Below are positions 32,300 through 40,557 of a stretch of DNA of 64,000 nt, one piece after another. The DNA is taken from NCBI RefSeq assembly GCF_014645135.1, contig NZ_BMLH01000001.1:868001-932000 (forward strand). The letters run 5' to 3'. Both the position numbers and the translations under genes were made by a program. Under the pieces are notes generated by a model. It was not told where the DNA came from, made no database searches, and saw nothing but the letters and a program-made list of their open reading frames with translations. Within the stretch, counting starts at the first letter, position 1. Every line of letters begins with the position of its first letter. The DNA comes from Rheinheimera tangshanensis. Lineage in GTDB: Bacteria; Pseudomonadota; Gammaproteobacteria; Enterobacterales; Alteromonadaceae.

Positions 32300-32362
32300 T
32301 TACTTTTTGGTTAAGTAGTAAGGTAACCAGCTTTGTTCTTCAGCAGAGGTCAGATAGTTCAT
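32300..32362 (-). CDS. Possible 20-codon ORF before a terminator
   Basis: ATG at 32362 reading MNYLTSAEEQSWLPYYLTKK, then TAA at 32302-32300. It lies on a probable short minus-strand transcript that ends at the hairpin 32266-32237. An inverted repeat, GGTTAC/GTAACC (32298-32303 with 32323-32328), overlaps its end. The ribosome-binding site is weak. It may be a real small protein, a leader peptide, or chance. Confidence 0.25.
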   Translation of the reverse strand: MNYLTSAEEQSWLPYYLTKK

Positions 32363-32575
32363 CTTTGTTCACTTTAGGTCTGAAGTTAATAAGAGTGTCC
32401 CTGTCAGGACGCTATGCATTAGAACAGAATTTGATTTGAAAGTAAAAGTCAAAATGTAATAGTACGAAGTGGGTTACATAAATGTGGTCGCTTAAATTTA
32501 GCAGTTAGTAGAGTTTTATTCGCTATTTTATTGAATTTATGGTTGTTTTTGTTTTTTGTCTTTGGAGGTTATAGC

Positions 32576-34342
32576 GTGAGATTTCTGAAAGTTTTTTTTG
32601 CATTGATCATAATGATCAATTCTGCATCCAGTTGGGCACAAGTGAACTACCAGATTAGTATCACTGAACCTGCGCATCACGTGGCGCAAGTTCGTGCTGA
32701 GTTTGAGGTTACAGAGGCAAAAGCTTTGACTTTAATGTTGCCAGCCTGGCGCAGCGGTAAATATCAAATTCTGGATTTAGCCAAAGGCGTGACGGCTTTT
32801 AGTGCTGTGGATGCTCAGGGGAAAGCTGTGCAGTGGCAAAAAACTGAAAAAAGCAGCTGGACTTTAGAGCCTGCAGCATCGGGCAAAGTGACAGTGCAAT
32901 ACAGTGTCTATGCCAACGAGCTGGGAGAACGCACCCGTCATATTGATGAAACTCATGCTTATATCAACTCCAGCGCCTTTTTAATGTTTAGCAACGAGCA
33001 AAAATCTGAAGCAGTGTCTGTGCAGTTGAACGTGCCACAAGGCTGGCGTTCATTCTCCGGTATGGCAAAAGGTGATAACGAACATCAATTTGTTGCCCCA
33101 AACTACGATGTGCTGGCGGACTCACCGATCGAGACTGGTATCAATCAGCATTTAACTTTTAGCGCTGATGGCCGTGATTATGACTTGGTGATTTGGGGCG
33201 AAGGCAATTATAACGCCGCTCAGATGCAAAAAGACTTAGCAAAACTAGTACAACAAACAGATGCTATCTGGCAGGGCTATCCTTATCAGCGTTACGTCTT
33301 TATTGTGCACGCCACTGATGGCGCCCGCGGTGCGACTGAGCACTTAAATTCAACAGTGATCCAAAGAGACAGATTCACCTTCGGTAAAAGAGAAGATTAT
33401 CTGGCGTTTTTAAGCACAGCCTCACACGAGCTGGTGCATACCTGGAACGTAAAAGCCTACCGTCCTGCCGAATTAGTGCCTTATGACTACCTGAACCCTA
33501 ACTACAGTAAATTGTTATGGATTTCAGAAGGTTCCACCAGTTATTTTCAGAATCAGCTGTTGTTGCGTGCAGGCCTGATGACTAAAGAGGAGTTTTACGC
33601 TGATCTTGCAAAACGGTTGGATAAGTTTGTGCATACACCGGGCCGTTTGGTGCAGTCTGTGTCAGAGAGCAGTTTTGATAGCTGGATCAGTTTAGGCGGC
33701 GATCATGGGACTAATTTTGGTGTGAATATTTACTCAGAGGGCTATATCGCCAGTTGGCTGATGGACGAGCTGATATTAAAACAGTCAGGCCGCAAAGCCA
33801 GCTACCGTGAACTGCATAATCAGCTGTATCAGCGTTTTGGTAAAACTACAGCTTTTACTGCCAAAGACGTGATAGCTATAGCATCTGAGCTGACCGGTGA
33901 AGATCAGAACCCATGGTGGCAACAGCAAGTAGAAAAACCACTGAACTTTGAGATCGATAAGCTGTTGGCCAGTTTTGGTTTGCAGTGGCAACAAAATAAA
34001 GAACGTGAAATTTTCTCTGGTGTAACAGCTGAAAACAAAGCAGGTTTTGCGCTAGTGAAAAAGGTCGAACGCGACAGCCCAGCCTGGAAAGCAGGTTTTA
34101 CTACCGAAGATTTGATAGTGTCAGTCAACGGCTTACAACTCAAAGCCGATTTGGCTGAGCGCTTAAAAGATTTCAAAGCAGGCAATAAAGTACAAATCAG
34201 CTACTTCCGGCAGGGCCGTTTACAGCATCAAGTATTGGTGCTGGCCGATCAACCCAAAGGCGCAGGTAAGGTGGTGCCATTGTCTAAACCAAGTCGGCAA
34301 CAAAAGGCGATGCATCAGGCATGGTTGGGTGTAGAACTGTAG
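32576..34342 (+). CDS. M61-family metallopeptidase with PDZ domain, exported
   Basis: Zinc aminopeptidase of the M61 (glycyl aminopeptidase) family, probably periplasmic. The GTG at 32576 has GGAGG 7 bases upstream and begins a typical signal peptide ending in SASSWAQ; the longer frame from 32531 adds 15 hydrophobic residues without a ribosome site. Seen: an N-terminal beta-domain, HELVHTWNVK (zinc ligands His284 and His288, catalytic Glu285), the third ligand Glu in WISEGSTSYF, and a C-terminal PDZ domain (about residues 490-570) with VERDSPAWKAGF. 588 residues. It is monocistronic. Confidence 0.9.
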   Translation: MRFLKVFFALIIMINSASSWAQVNYQISITEPAHHVAQVRAEFEVTEAKALTLMLPAWRSGKYQILDLAKGVTAFSAVDAQGKAVQWQKTEKSSWTLEPAASGKVTVQYSVYANELGERTRHIDETHAYINSSAFLMFSNEQKSEAVSVQLNVPQGWRSFSGMAKGDNEHQFVAPNYDVLADSPIETGINQHLTFSADGRDYDLVIWGEGNYNAAQMQKDLAKLVQQTDAIWQGYPYQRYVFIVHATDGARGATEHLNSTVIQRDRFTFGKREDYLAFLSTASHELVHTWNVKAYRPAELVPYDYLNPNYSKLLWISEGSTSYFQNQLLLRAGLMTKEEFYADLAKRLDKFVHTPGRLVQSVSESSFDSWISLGGDHGTNFGVNIYSEGYIASWLMDELILKQSGRKASYRELHNQLYQRFGKTTAFTAKDVIAIASELTGEDQNPWWQQQVEKPLNFEIDKLLASFGLQWQQNKEREIFSGVTAENKAGFALVKKVERDSPAWKAGFTTEDLIVSVNGLQLKADLAERLKDFKAGNKVQISYFRQGRLQHQVLVLADQPKGAGKVVPLSKPSRQQKAMHQAWLGVEL

Positions 34343-34476
34343 CTGTTGTTGTAAATCAGTTCTAACAGCGGACCTTAACTGTTTTGCCCTGATAAACAGT
34401 TGTCTTGGCAAAAGGACCCGGTCTAATCCCAGATGCTGTCACAGACTTTTTTATCGTCAGGTTTTTTAATTTCAGT

Positions 34477-34517
34477 AGTCCCTTGTACTTATCAAGCAAT
34501 GAGGAAAACAAGGGACT
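34477..34517. repeat. Inverted repeat AGTCCCTTGT / ACAAGGGACT
   Basis: Perfect 10-base arms at 34477-34486 and 34508-34517 with a 21-base loop, about 135 bases after the M61 peptidase stop. No run of T follows, so a simple terminator is doubtful; a 3'-end hairpin or a mobile-element remnant are alternatives. Confidence 0.5.
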
Positions 34518-34688
34518 TACGCAGATCCTTCCCTGCTGTAGTTAACCCCTTGGCTGCAGATTTTTGCTCGGTGAATAATTAAAAATCAAATAGTGAATCA
34601 AAGTCACAAAAATCTCTATTACCCAAAAGTCATGGATACAATGATTCTTGCACGAAGCGTCTTAGATTGGGCATTCCTAGCGCTGTTG

Positions 34689-34714
34689 AGTGAAAACGAT
34701 AGAGTGTTTTCACT
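34689..34714. promoter_or_regulatory. Inverted repeat AGTGAAAAC / GTTTTCACT
   Basis: Perfect 9-base arms with an 8-base spacer, centred about 143 bases upstream of the receptor ATG. It is operator-like in size and symmetry and could bind a regulator of the siderophore receptor. Confidence 0.4.
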
Positions 34715-34844
34715 GGTGATGCTGAGTAAATCGATGGCTCATCACTTTTCTCTGATCTTTTGTCAGATATAACCGTACTAGCTAGCGTTTTAAATGCGAA
34801 CTATTGGTGTTAATATCTCGAAAGTATTTTTTGGAGTTTTGTCG

Positions 34845-36938
34845 ATGAGAATAAATGTTCGTTTAACAAAAATTGCGGTATCTGTGGCATTAATGACAAC
34901 TGCCTCGACTGTTCTGGCAGAAGATGTCCGGATTGAACACATAGAAGTGAAAGGTGAAAAGCTGAATTATAAAGTTCAGACTACGACAACCGCGACTAAA
35001 ACCAACACGTTACTACGAGATATCCCTCAGTCTATTACTGTTCTTACAGAACAACAGATCGCTGACCAAAGTATGCAAAGCATGGCAGACGTCGTTCGTT
35101 ATGTACCTGGTGTACAAATGTCGCAGGGAGAGGGGCATCGTGATGCACCTATTTTCCGTGGAAATATCTCTACTGCAGATTTTTTTGTCAACGGTGTTCG
35201 TGACGATGTTCAGTATCTGCGTGATTTGTACAACGCAGAACGAATCGAAGTCCTGAAGGGGCCTTCAGGCATGATTTTCGGACGTGGTGGTGCTGGGGGG
35301 GTAATCAACAGGGTCAGTAAGCAAGCGAACTGGTTAGCTACAGGTGGACTTGATTTGTCTTATTCTGCGCAGCAACAAGGCCGTTTGGCTGCGGATTATA
35401 ATCATGCAGTAAATGAAGACCTGGCTGTCCGTTTGACAGGCGTCTATGAAGACTCGGATAGTTTTCGCGATTATTTTTATGCGAAACGTAGTGGCCTAAA
35501 TCCGACATTAACTTACAAACTAACTGAGCAAACAAGCTTAGCATTGAGTTATGAATATTTTGATGATGAGCGACTGACCGATCGAGGCGTGCCATCTGAT
35601 CCGCGTACCAACAAACCACTTCAGACCAGACGCAGTTTGTATATAGGTAGTCCGGATAACAGTATTTCTACCGTAACAGTGGACGCATTTTCAGCTACAT
35701 TAAGCCATGAATTTGATAACGGTGCCACGCTGATCAACCAGACGCGTTATGCCGACTATGATAAATACTACGATAACGTATTCGCAGGAGCCTACAACCC
35801 TGAGACAGACTTGGTTTCTATCTCGTCTTACAACAGTGCTACAGCACGTAAAAACCTGATTAATCAAACGGATTTAACATTCGAAATTAAAACGGGGAGT
35901 ATCAACCACAAACTGTTGACTGGTGTTGAATACAGCGAGCAGGATACTGACAATAGACGTCTGACTGGCTATTTTAGCGATATTGGTGTGGGTACCAGCA
36001 ACACCCTGGTTCCACTTAATAATCCGGTTTATAACGGTGTTATAACTTATCGTGCTGCAGGTAATGATGCAGACAACCATAGCGACGCTGTGGCAAAAGC
36101 AGTTTATGTACAAGATCAGATGGAATTGTCTGAACAATGGGTTGCTGTGATGGGCGTCCGTTATGATCAGTTCTCAGTTGATCTTTATAACAACAGAACA
36201 AACGTCGAGTTATCCAGTGATGATGATCTGTTATCTCCACGCGCTGGACTGATTTATAAACCTGTCACTGACGTCTCAGTTTACGTGAACTACAGTAAGT
36301 CCTACGTACCACGCGCAGGAGAACAACTGGCTGGTCTATCTGCAACTACCGCAGCTTTGGAGCCTGAGGCCTTTGTTAATCGTGAGTTAGGTTTGAAATG
36401 GGATCTCAATGATAATTTAGCTTTAACCACTGCTGTGTACAAGCTTGAGCGGACCAACGTTGCGGTCACAGATCCTGCTGACCCAACAGCCCTGCTATTG
36501 GTTGATGGACAGAATGTCAAAGGTGCTGAATTTGAGCTCAACGGTCAGTTTATGACAGGTTGGGATTACATATTTGGCTACTCTCATCAGGATAGCGAAA
36601 TTGAAGCTCCGGCTGCGAGTCGCGGTAAGGTCTTGGCGCAAGTACCACGTAATAAAGTATCCATATGGAATAAATATCAGTTTAATGAAATGTGGGGAGT
36701 GGGTCTTGGTTTCGTTGCGCAATCTGATAGTTATATTGCAACCGACAATCTGGTGACCTTGCCGGGTTTTGGCCGCATTGACGCTGCTATTTTTGTCAAC
36801 CCTGCAGATAAATTGCGGCTGCAATTAAATGTGGAAAACCTGACAGATAAGCGTTACTCAGCTTCAGCACATAACAATAACAATATTATGCCAGGTAGCC
36901 CGGTAAATGCCCGCCTGAGTATGAGTTATAAGTTCTGA
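34845..36938 (+). CDS. TonB-dependent siderophore receptor
   Basis: Outer-membrane gated channel for a ferric siderophore, probably of the catecholate (Fiu-like) kind. Seen: the signal peptide MRINVRLTKIAVSVAL... ending in STVLA; a plug domain with DIPQSITVLTEQQI, VPGVQMSQGEG, NGVRDDVQYLRDLYNAERIE and VLKGPSGMIFGRGGAGG; a C-terminal 22-strand barrel with VENLTDKRYSASAHNNN; and a terminal aromatic Phe. The ATG at 34845 is chosen because GGAG precedes it and the signal peptide begins there. 697 residues. No biosynthesis or ABC transport genes adjoin it. The ligand is inferred from family likeness. Confidence 0.9.
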   Translation: MRINVRLTKIAVSVALMTTASTVLAEDVRIEHIEVKGEKLNYKVQTTTTATKTNTLLRDIPQSITVLTEQQIADQSMQSMADVVRYVPGVQMSQGEGHRDAPIFRGNISTADFFVNGVRDDVQYLRDLYNAERIEVLKGPSGMIFGRGGAGGVINRVSKQANWLATGGLDLSYSAQQQGRLAADYNHAVNEDLAVRLTGVYEDSDSFRDYFYAKRSGLNPTLTYKLTEQTSLALSYEYFDDERLTDRGVPSDPRTNKPLQTRRSLYIGSPDNSISTVTVDAFSATLSHEFDNGATLINQTRYADYDKYYDNVFAGAYNPETDLVSISSYNSATARKNLINQTDLTFEIKTGSINHKLLTGVEYSEQDTDNRRLTGYFSDIGVGTSNTLVPLNNPVYNGVITYRAAGNDADNHSDAVAKAVYVQDQMELSEQWVAVMGVRYDQFSVDLYNNRTNVELSSDDDLLSPRAGLIYKPVTDVSVYVNYSKSYVPRAGEQLAGLSATTAALEPEAFVNRELGLKWDLNDNLALTTAVYKLERTNVAVTDPADPTALLLVDGQNVKGAEFELNGQFMTGWDYIFGYSHQDSEIEAPAASRGKVLAQVPRNKVSIWNKYQFNEMWGVGLGFVAQSDSYIATDNLVTLPGFGRIDAAIFVNPADKLRLQLNVENLTDKRYSASAHNNNNIMPGSPVNARLSMSYKF

Positions 36939-36985
36939 TCTAAGGTGCGTAGACTGTAAGTCTTAGCAGTGTTACGAGGAGATAA

Positions 36986-37026
36986 AGGGTTAAGTGGAAG
37001 TCATCCGCTTAACCCTGCTATTTTTT
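36986..37026 (+). terminator. Terminator of the TonB receptor gene
   Basis: The stem AGGGTTAAGtGGA / TCCgCTTAACCCT with a short loop is followed by GCTATTTTTT, 48 bases after the stop codon. Confidence 0.82.
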
Positions 37027-37054
37027 GGGCTCAGTTTATACATCTGAGTAAGCC

Positions 37055-37894
37055 TTACTGCCGAGTTAACCTTAAATTAGGCTGGTCGCAAGCTTCGCTG
37101 CTGCGCATTGGATTGATATCCAGGCCGCCTCTTCTGGTGTAGCGGGCGTAGACCATTAAAAACTCTGGTTCGCACAGCTTCCACAAATCCAGATAAATTC
37201 GCTCTACACATTGCTCGTGAAATTCATTGTGGCTTCTGAAACTGATCAAATACTTCAGCAAAGAGGCATGATCAATCGCCTTACCTTTGTAATGAATATA
37301 CACACTGGCCCAGTCGGGCTGTGAGGTGATTAAGCAGTTGGATTTTAGTAAATGTGAATGCAGCTTTTCGTCTACCAAAGCCCCTGTTGGTTTTAATTGC
37401 AGCAGCTCAGGCTTGTAGTCGTAGTGCTCAACTTCAATATCCAAATCGTCAATACAGCGGCCAGGTAACCAGGTCGGCTGAAAAGCGGTCAGTTCATTGA
37501 CGTTGTGCAAAGTCACTTGCACAGGGCCACCAGCACAGGCCGATAAATCAGCTTTCATAGTGCGATACAGCTGACTGATATCGGCAAATTTGCTCTGATT
37601 TAAGCTATTTAAATACAGCTTAAACGACTTGGACTCGATCAGGTTTGGTGTATCAAAAGGCACCACAAAAGTAGCAAGTGCTACCATAGGTTTACCTTTA
37701 GGTGTCAGCCATGACAGTTCGTATCCATGCCAGGTGTCCTGACCAACAAAAGGCAATTCAGCGCCTAAACCTATAGCCTGACGGCCCAAAGTGCGTGGCA
37801 CAGCCTGCAATAATTCAGGGCTGTAGTGATCAATATAAGCGGTAGCCTGGCCTAATGTCAGCCCTGCTAATTGCTCTGTCTGTATTTTTGTCAT
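37055..37894 (-). CDS. queF: NADPH-dependent 7-cyano-7-deazaguanine reductase
   Basis: Reduces preQ0 nitrile to preQ1 amine in queuosine synthesis. It is the long, two-domain (YqcD) form of 279 residues. Seen: the QueF motif ESKSFKLYLNS (about 87-97) that binds NADPH, catalytic Cys187 in LKSNCLITSQPDW with Asp194, and HNEFHEQCVERIY near the C-terminus. It is divergent from syd, as in E. coli. Confidence 0.95.
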   Translation of the reverse strand: MTKIQTEQLAGLTLGQATAYIDHYSPELLQAVPRTLGRQAIGLGAELPFVGQDTWHGYELSWLTPKGKPMVALATFVVPFDTPNLIESKSFKLYLNSLNQSKFADISQLYRTMKADLSACAGGPVQVTLHNVNELTAFQPTWLPGRCIDDLDIEVEHYDYKPELLQLKPTGALVDEKLHSHLLKSNCLITSQPDWASVYIHYKGKAIDHASLLKYLISFRSHNEFHEQCVERIYLDLWKLCEPEFLMVYARYTRRGGLDINPMRSSEACDQPNLRLTRQ

Positions 37895-38012
37895 AGAGCC
37901 TTCTTACGGGAAGCTATAGCGATATTGATTGCAGTTTGTCACGCCAACGGCTTGGGAATACAAGCGCAACCAAGTTAGAATGATGGCAATTTTAGCACAG
38001 AAGCGAAGTATC

Positions 38013-38540
38013 ATGCCGGGCCAATTCCATCAACAATTTACACAATTTGTCACCTCCTATTACGAACAACAGCCAAAACTGATCAGTTGGGCTGATCCTG
38101 AAATGGCTTCACCTTGTCAGTATGGCGATGTAATGGATGGAGAAGTGCACTGGCGCCCGATCAAAGCTGAAGCTGTATTGGATTTATCTAAAACCCAGCA
38201 GGCATTGGAGCTGGAATTTCCAGCTGAGCTGATAACCTTTTACACCAGTTTTTTTGGTGGTGGTTTAAAGGTAAAACACGAAAAAGGGGAGCTGGAGCTG
38301 CTAATGAGCTGGCATCAGGCGGATTTTGAGCGGCTGCAGCAAAATATCATTGCGCATATTCTGATGAAAAGACGGTTAAAACAGTGCGAGACAGTCTTTA
38401 TTGCCGCTACTGATCATGACGATTATTTGATTTCAGTGTTAGTGGCTACAGGTGAGGTTTACTTAGAGAAAGTGGGCATGGAGGTGAAGGATTTACTTGC
38501 CCCGGACTTAGCTACTTTTTTAACTCAGCTTAGTTTTTGA
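38013..38540 (+). CDS. syd: SecY-interacting protein Syd
   Basis: Cytosolic protein that binds SecY and is thought to check the assembled translocon. Seen: 175 residues from the ATG at 38013, close to E. coli Syd (181); FTSYYEQQPKLISW-type opening (here TQFVTSYYEQQ), ASPCQYGDVMDGEVHWRPI, LELLMSWHQADFERLQQNIIAH and FIAATDHDDYLISV. The frame stays open 28 codons upstream, but that extension has no counterpart in the family. It is convergent with the DUF2310 gene. Confidence 0.9.
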   Translation: MPGQFHQQFTQFVTSYYEQQPKLISWADPEMASPCQYGDVMDGEVHWRPIKAEAVLDLSKTQQALELEFPAELITFYTSFFGGGLKVKHEKGELELLMSWHQADFERLQQNIIAHILMKRRLKQCETVFIAATDHDDYLISVLVATGEVYLEKVGMEVKDLLAPDLATFLTQLSF

Positions 38541-38547
38541 CCTTAAT

Positions 38548-39324
38548 TTAAGACTGACAATCAAAGGCGATATTCGACAGCAGCTGGCAAGGCTGACAGC
38601 AAAAATCAAACAGACCATGCCAGCTTTCAGCAAGTTTCCAGTCGGAGCCACAAGAGGGGCATTTTTTCTCGGTTTCCAAACGACAATCTGCGCTGCTGCC
38701 ACTGTAAAGATAATAATAAACTGGCTTACTCAACTCTTTACTCAGTGTTTTGGCCTGTTGATAACCTTGCTGGTTTAACTCGCTGTAAAAGCCCTGCACA
38801 CTTTGTTCGGCGCTTTTAAACAGCACTCTTTTTTCCTGCATCTGAATTTCATCCAGTGCCTGATATTGCAACTGCCAGCGCACCAAAGATTCAAAATCTT
38901 CACCACTTGTTCTTCCTACTTTATACAAAGGCACAGGAGCAAAGTGCTCAGCACAGTAAAGCACTGAGTTGGTAGCAGAAAAACTACAAAATAAAATAAT
39001 GGCAGCATGACTGGGGCAGGGGTCGGTATGATTTGACATCAAATCATCACCCAGAATTGTAAGTTTTGGGTAACTTAAACCCACTAGCTGTAATTGCTCT
39101 AGCGCTTGAAGGCCTGCGCTGCTATGTGATTTTTTGTCCAGTGCGTCAGATTGCGGCAGAACCACTCGGCTGAAAAAACTATCTTTGGCCTGATAAGTCG
39201 GGAATTCGCGGCCTAAAATTTGCCCTTGGAAAATCAGCTTCTCCAGATAATGGCGAATACCTTGTTCCGCTTCAGCAAAGCTGGTGTCGGCAATAATTTT
39301 AAATTCCAGCTCTGCAACTAACAT
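38548..39324 (-). CDS. DUF2310 zinc-ribbon protein
   Basis: 258 residues resembling DUF2310, described as Zn-ribbon proteins that might bind nucleic acid; no function is proven. Seen: a large N-terminal domain with IRHYLEKLIFQGQILGREF, and a C-terminal ribbon with KKCPSCGSDW and FDFCCQPCQLLS, that is, two CxxC knuckles. Its ATG overlaps the stop of the KfrA-like gene as ATGA, so the two are translationally coupled and probably work together. Confidence 0.82.
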   Translation of the reverse strand: MLVAELEFKIIADTSFAEAEQGIRHYLEKLIFQGQILGREFPTYQAKDSFFSRVVLPQSDALDKKSHSSAGLQALEQLQLVGLSYPKLTILGDDLMSNHTDPCPSHAAIILFCSFSATNSVLYCAEHFAPVPLYKVGRTSGEDFESLVRWQLQYQALDEIQMQEKRVLFKSAEQSVQGFYSELNQQGYQQAKTLSKELSKPVYYYLYSGSSADCRLETEKKCPSCGSDWKLAESWHGLFDFCCQPCQLLSNIAFDCQS

Positions 39325-39608
39325 CAGATCCCCAGCTTTTTGATAATCAGATCAAGCTTGGCCTCAATACGAGCCAAATCAGCTTTGATGTCCTTGGGCA
39401 ATTCGGCTTCAGTTTGCGCTTGTACTGCTGGTGCTGACTCTGGCAGCAGGGATACTGCTCCAGTGCGCCAAGCCTGATAAGCCTGCAATAAAGCCGGACT
39501 CATAGTGGCTGTGCCTAAACGAGCCTTAATCAAAGCCAGACTGGGTTCTTTACCTTCTTGCTGCAGTTGTGAGGCTATTTTTGCGATTTGCTGGCTGAGT
39601 TGTTCCAT
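39324..39608 (-). CDS. Small KfrA-like DNA-binding protein
   Basis: 94 residues. The first half (QQIAKIASQLQQEGKEPS, then LIKARLGTA and LLQAYQAWR) matches the layout of the KfrA N-terminal DNA-binding domain. The end (PKDIKADLARIEAKLDLIIKKL) is a short coiled coil for dimerisation, in place of the long one of plasmid KfrA. The ATG at 39608 is chosen; a GTG at 39626 is in frame. Several TTTCACTA-type half-sites lie directly upstream, which suggests autorepression. It is coupled to the DUF2310 gene. Family call is by eye. Confidence 0.65.
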   Translation of the reverse strand: MEQLSQQIAKIASQLQQEGKEPSLALIKARLGTATMSPALLQAYQAWRTGAVSLLPESAPAVQAQTEAELPKDIKADLARIEAKLDLIIKKLGI

Positions 39609-39611
39609 GGC

Positions 39612-39675
39612 TTTCACTAGTTTCACTAAAATGTAGTGAAATTTACCACTTAAGTTACTGGTGTCACTAGTGTGA
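39612..39675 (-). promoter_or_regulatory. Operator-like cluster upstream of the KfrA-like gene
   Basis: TTTCACTA occurs at 39612-39619 and 39621-39628 as direct repeats 9 bases apart. The second forms a perfect palindrome with TAGTGAAA (39634-39641, 5-base spacer). A further near-palindrome, TCACTAGTGTGA, lies at 39664-39675. All fall within 70 bases upstream of the KfrA-like ATG at 39608, as expected for an autoregulated promoter. Confidence 0.55.
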
Positions 39676-39778
39676 TTTCATAAGTTGTTGTTATTCAAAG
39701 GAATTAAAGTTGGCCCCGGTTTTGCTTTTGATAATCAACAAATTAAAACTAACAAGATAGAACGGTAAGGGAAAAATA

Positions 39779-40147
39779 ATGAATTATTTAAAGGTATTAA
39801 CAGTCGCAACAGCCATGATGGCGTTATCTGGTTGTGTAGTCGCTATAGGTGATAAAGGTGAAAGTGACAGCGGCAATAACTCGTCATGGAAAAAAGCGCA
39901 AAAGTTAAATAATCAGGTGATCAGCCAGTTAAATCTGGGCGCAGAATTAGCCTCGGTGCGCGGCCAGTTGGGGACACCGGATTTCAGTGAATCGTTTCGT
40001 GACGCAGGCAATGAAACCGTAGTGCTATTTTACCGCACCCATCATGAACACAGTGACGGCGAAACCAGTAAAGACGAATGTACTCCGTTGGTATTTAAAA
40101 ACGGTGTATTAACTGGCTGGGGCGAAAAAGCCTATCGCCAGCTGTAA
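39779..40147 (+). CDS. DUF3192 lipoprotein
   Basis: 122 residues. Lipobox LSGC puts the lipidated cysteine at residue 19. The mature protein carries DUF3192: LGTPDFSESF, VLFYRTHHEHSDGE, DECTPLVFKNGVLTGWGE. Asp at position +2 is absent (Val), so by the Lol rule it should go to the outer membrane. It is the paralogue of the membrane-anchored protein at 27900-28283. Function is unknown. Monocistronic, followed by a hairpin terminator. Confidence 0.8.
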   Translation: MNYLKVLTVATAMMALSGCVVAIGDKGESDSGNNSSWKKAQKLNNQVISQLNLGAELASVRGQLGTPDFSESFRDAGNETVVLFYRTHHEHSDGETSKDECTPLVFKNGVLTGWGEKAYRQL

Positions 40148-40160
40148 CAATCCCCGGACC

Positions 40161-40194
40161 AGGGAAGTGCTACCTTTGGTGGCGCTTCCCTTTA
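40161..40194 (+). terminator. Terminator of the DUF3192 lipoprotein gene
   Basis: AGGGAAGtGC pairs with GCgCTTCCCT around a 10-base loop and is followed by TTTATT. It may also serve the convergent DUF2789 gene. Confidence 0.72.
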
Positions 40195-40204
40195 TTGCTG
40201 CTGT

Positions 40205-40432
40205 TTATCTCAACATGACATTTAATTGGTCGATCACTTCGCTCCAATCTGCATCCTGTTTTAAATTTTCTGCTAAAAAACTAGCCTGAGCATCGGTCCA
40301 GAAGGACGCCTGGGCTAACGACAAGTCTGCCGGAATTTTATGGCTGGCAATGAAGGCTTTAATCGCTGAAGGACTGTTATCCAAACCCAGCTGAGCAAAT
40401 AAAGTGGGTATATCATGTGTGGTCATATCCAT
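40205..40432 (-). CDS. DUF2789 domain-containing protein
   Basis: 75 residues, soluble and acidic, matching DUF2789 over its whole length: HDIPTLFAQLGLDNSPSAI, IPADLSLAQASFWTDAQASF, and a C-terminal DWSEVIDQLNVMLR. No function is known for the family. Monocistronic. Confidence 0.82.
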   Translation of the reverse strand: MDMTTHDIPTLFAQLGLDNSPSAIKAFIASHKIPADLSLAQASFWTDAQASFLAENLKQDADWSEVIDQLNVMLR

Positions 40433-40557
40433 TTTAAGATCCCTTGATTACGAAGAGTGATGTCAAGTGTAGTCGTCTGAGAGGGCTGGTGCATTGGCAA
40501 TCTGCCGCCCTGCTGCTATGTTGATAGTCAAACTACAATATAGAACAGGAACTTACC

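Larger units (their letters stand above)
34343..34844 (+). other. Intergenic region upstream of the TonB receptor
   Basis: About 500 bases without a supported gene. It holds two perfect inverted repeats listed separately (34477-34517 and 34689-34714). I looked for a Fur box and found none that I trust. An in-frame ATG at 34794 would lengthen the receptor by 17 residues before the signal peptide and is unlikely. Confidence 0.5.

Noticed and set aside
32531-32575. Longer N-terminus for the M61 peptidase starting at 32531
   Set aside because: The GTG at 32576 has GGAGG at ideal spacing and gives a normal signal peptide; the extension would put a second hydrophobic stretch in front of it.
34600-34845. 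Fur box upstream of the TonB-dependent receptor
   Set aside because: I looked for GATAATGATAATCATTATC-like 19-mers and the best stretches (near 34635-34655) match too poorly to claim.
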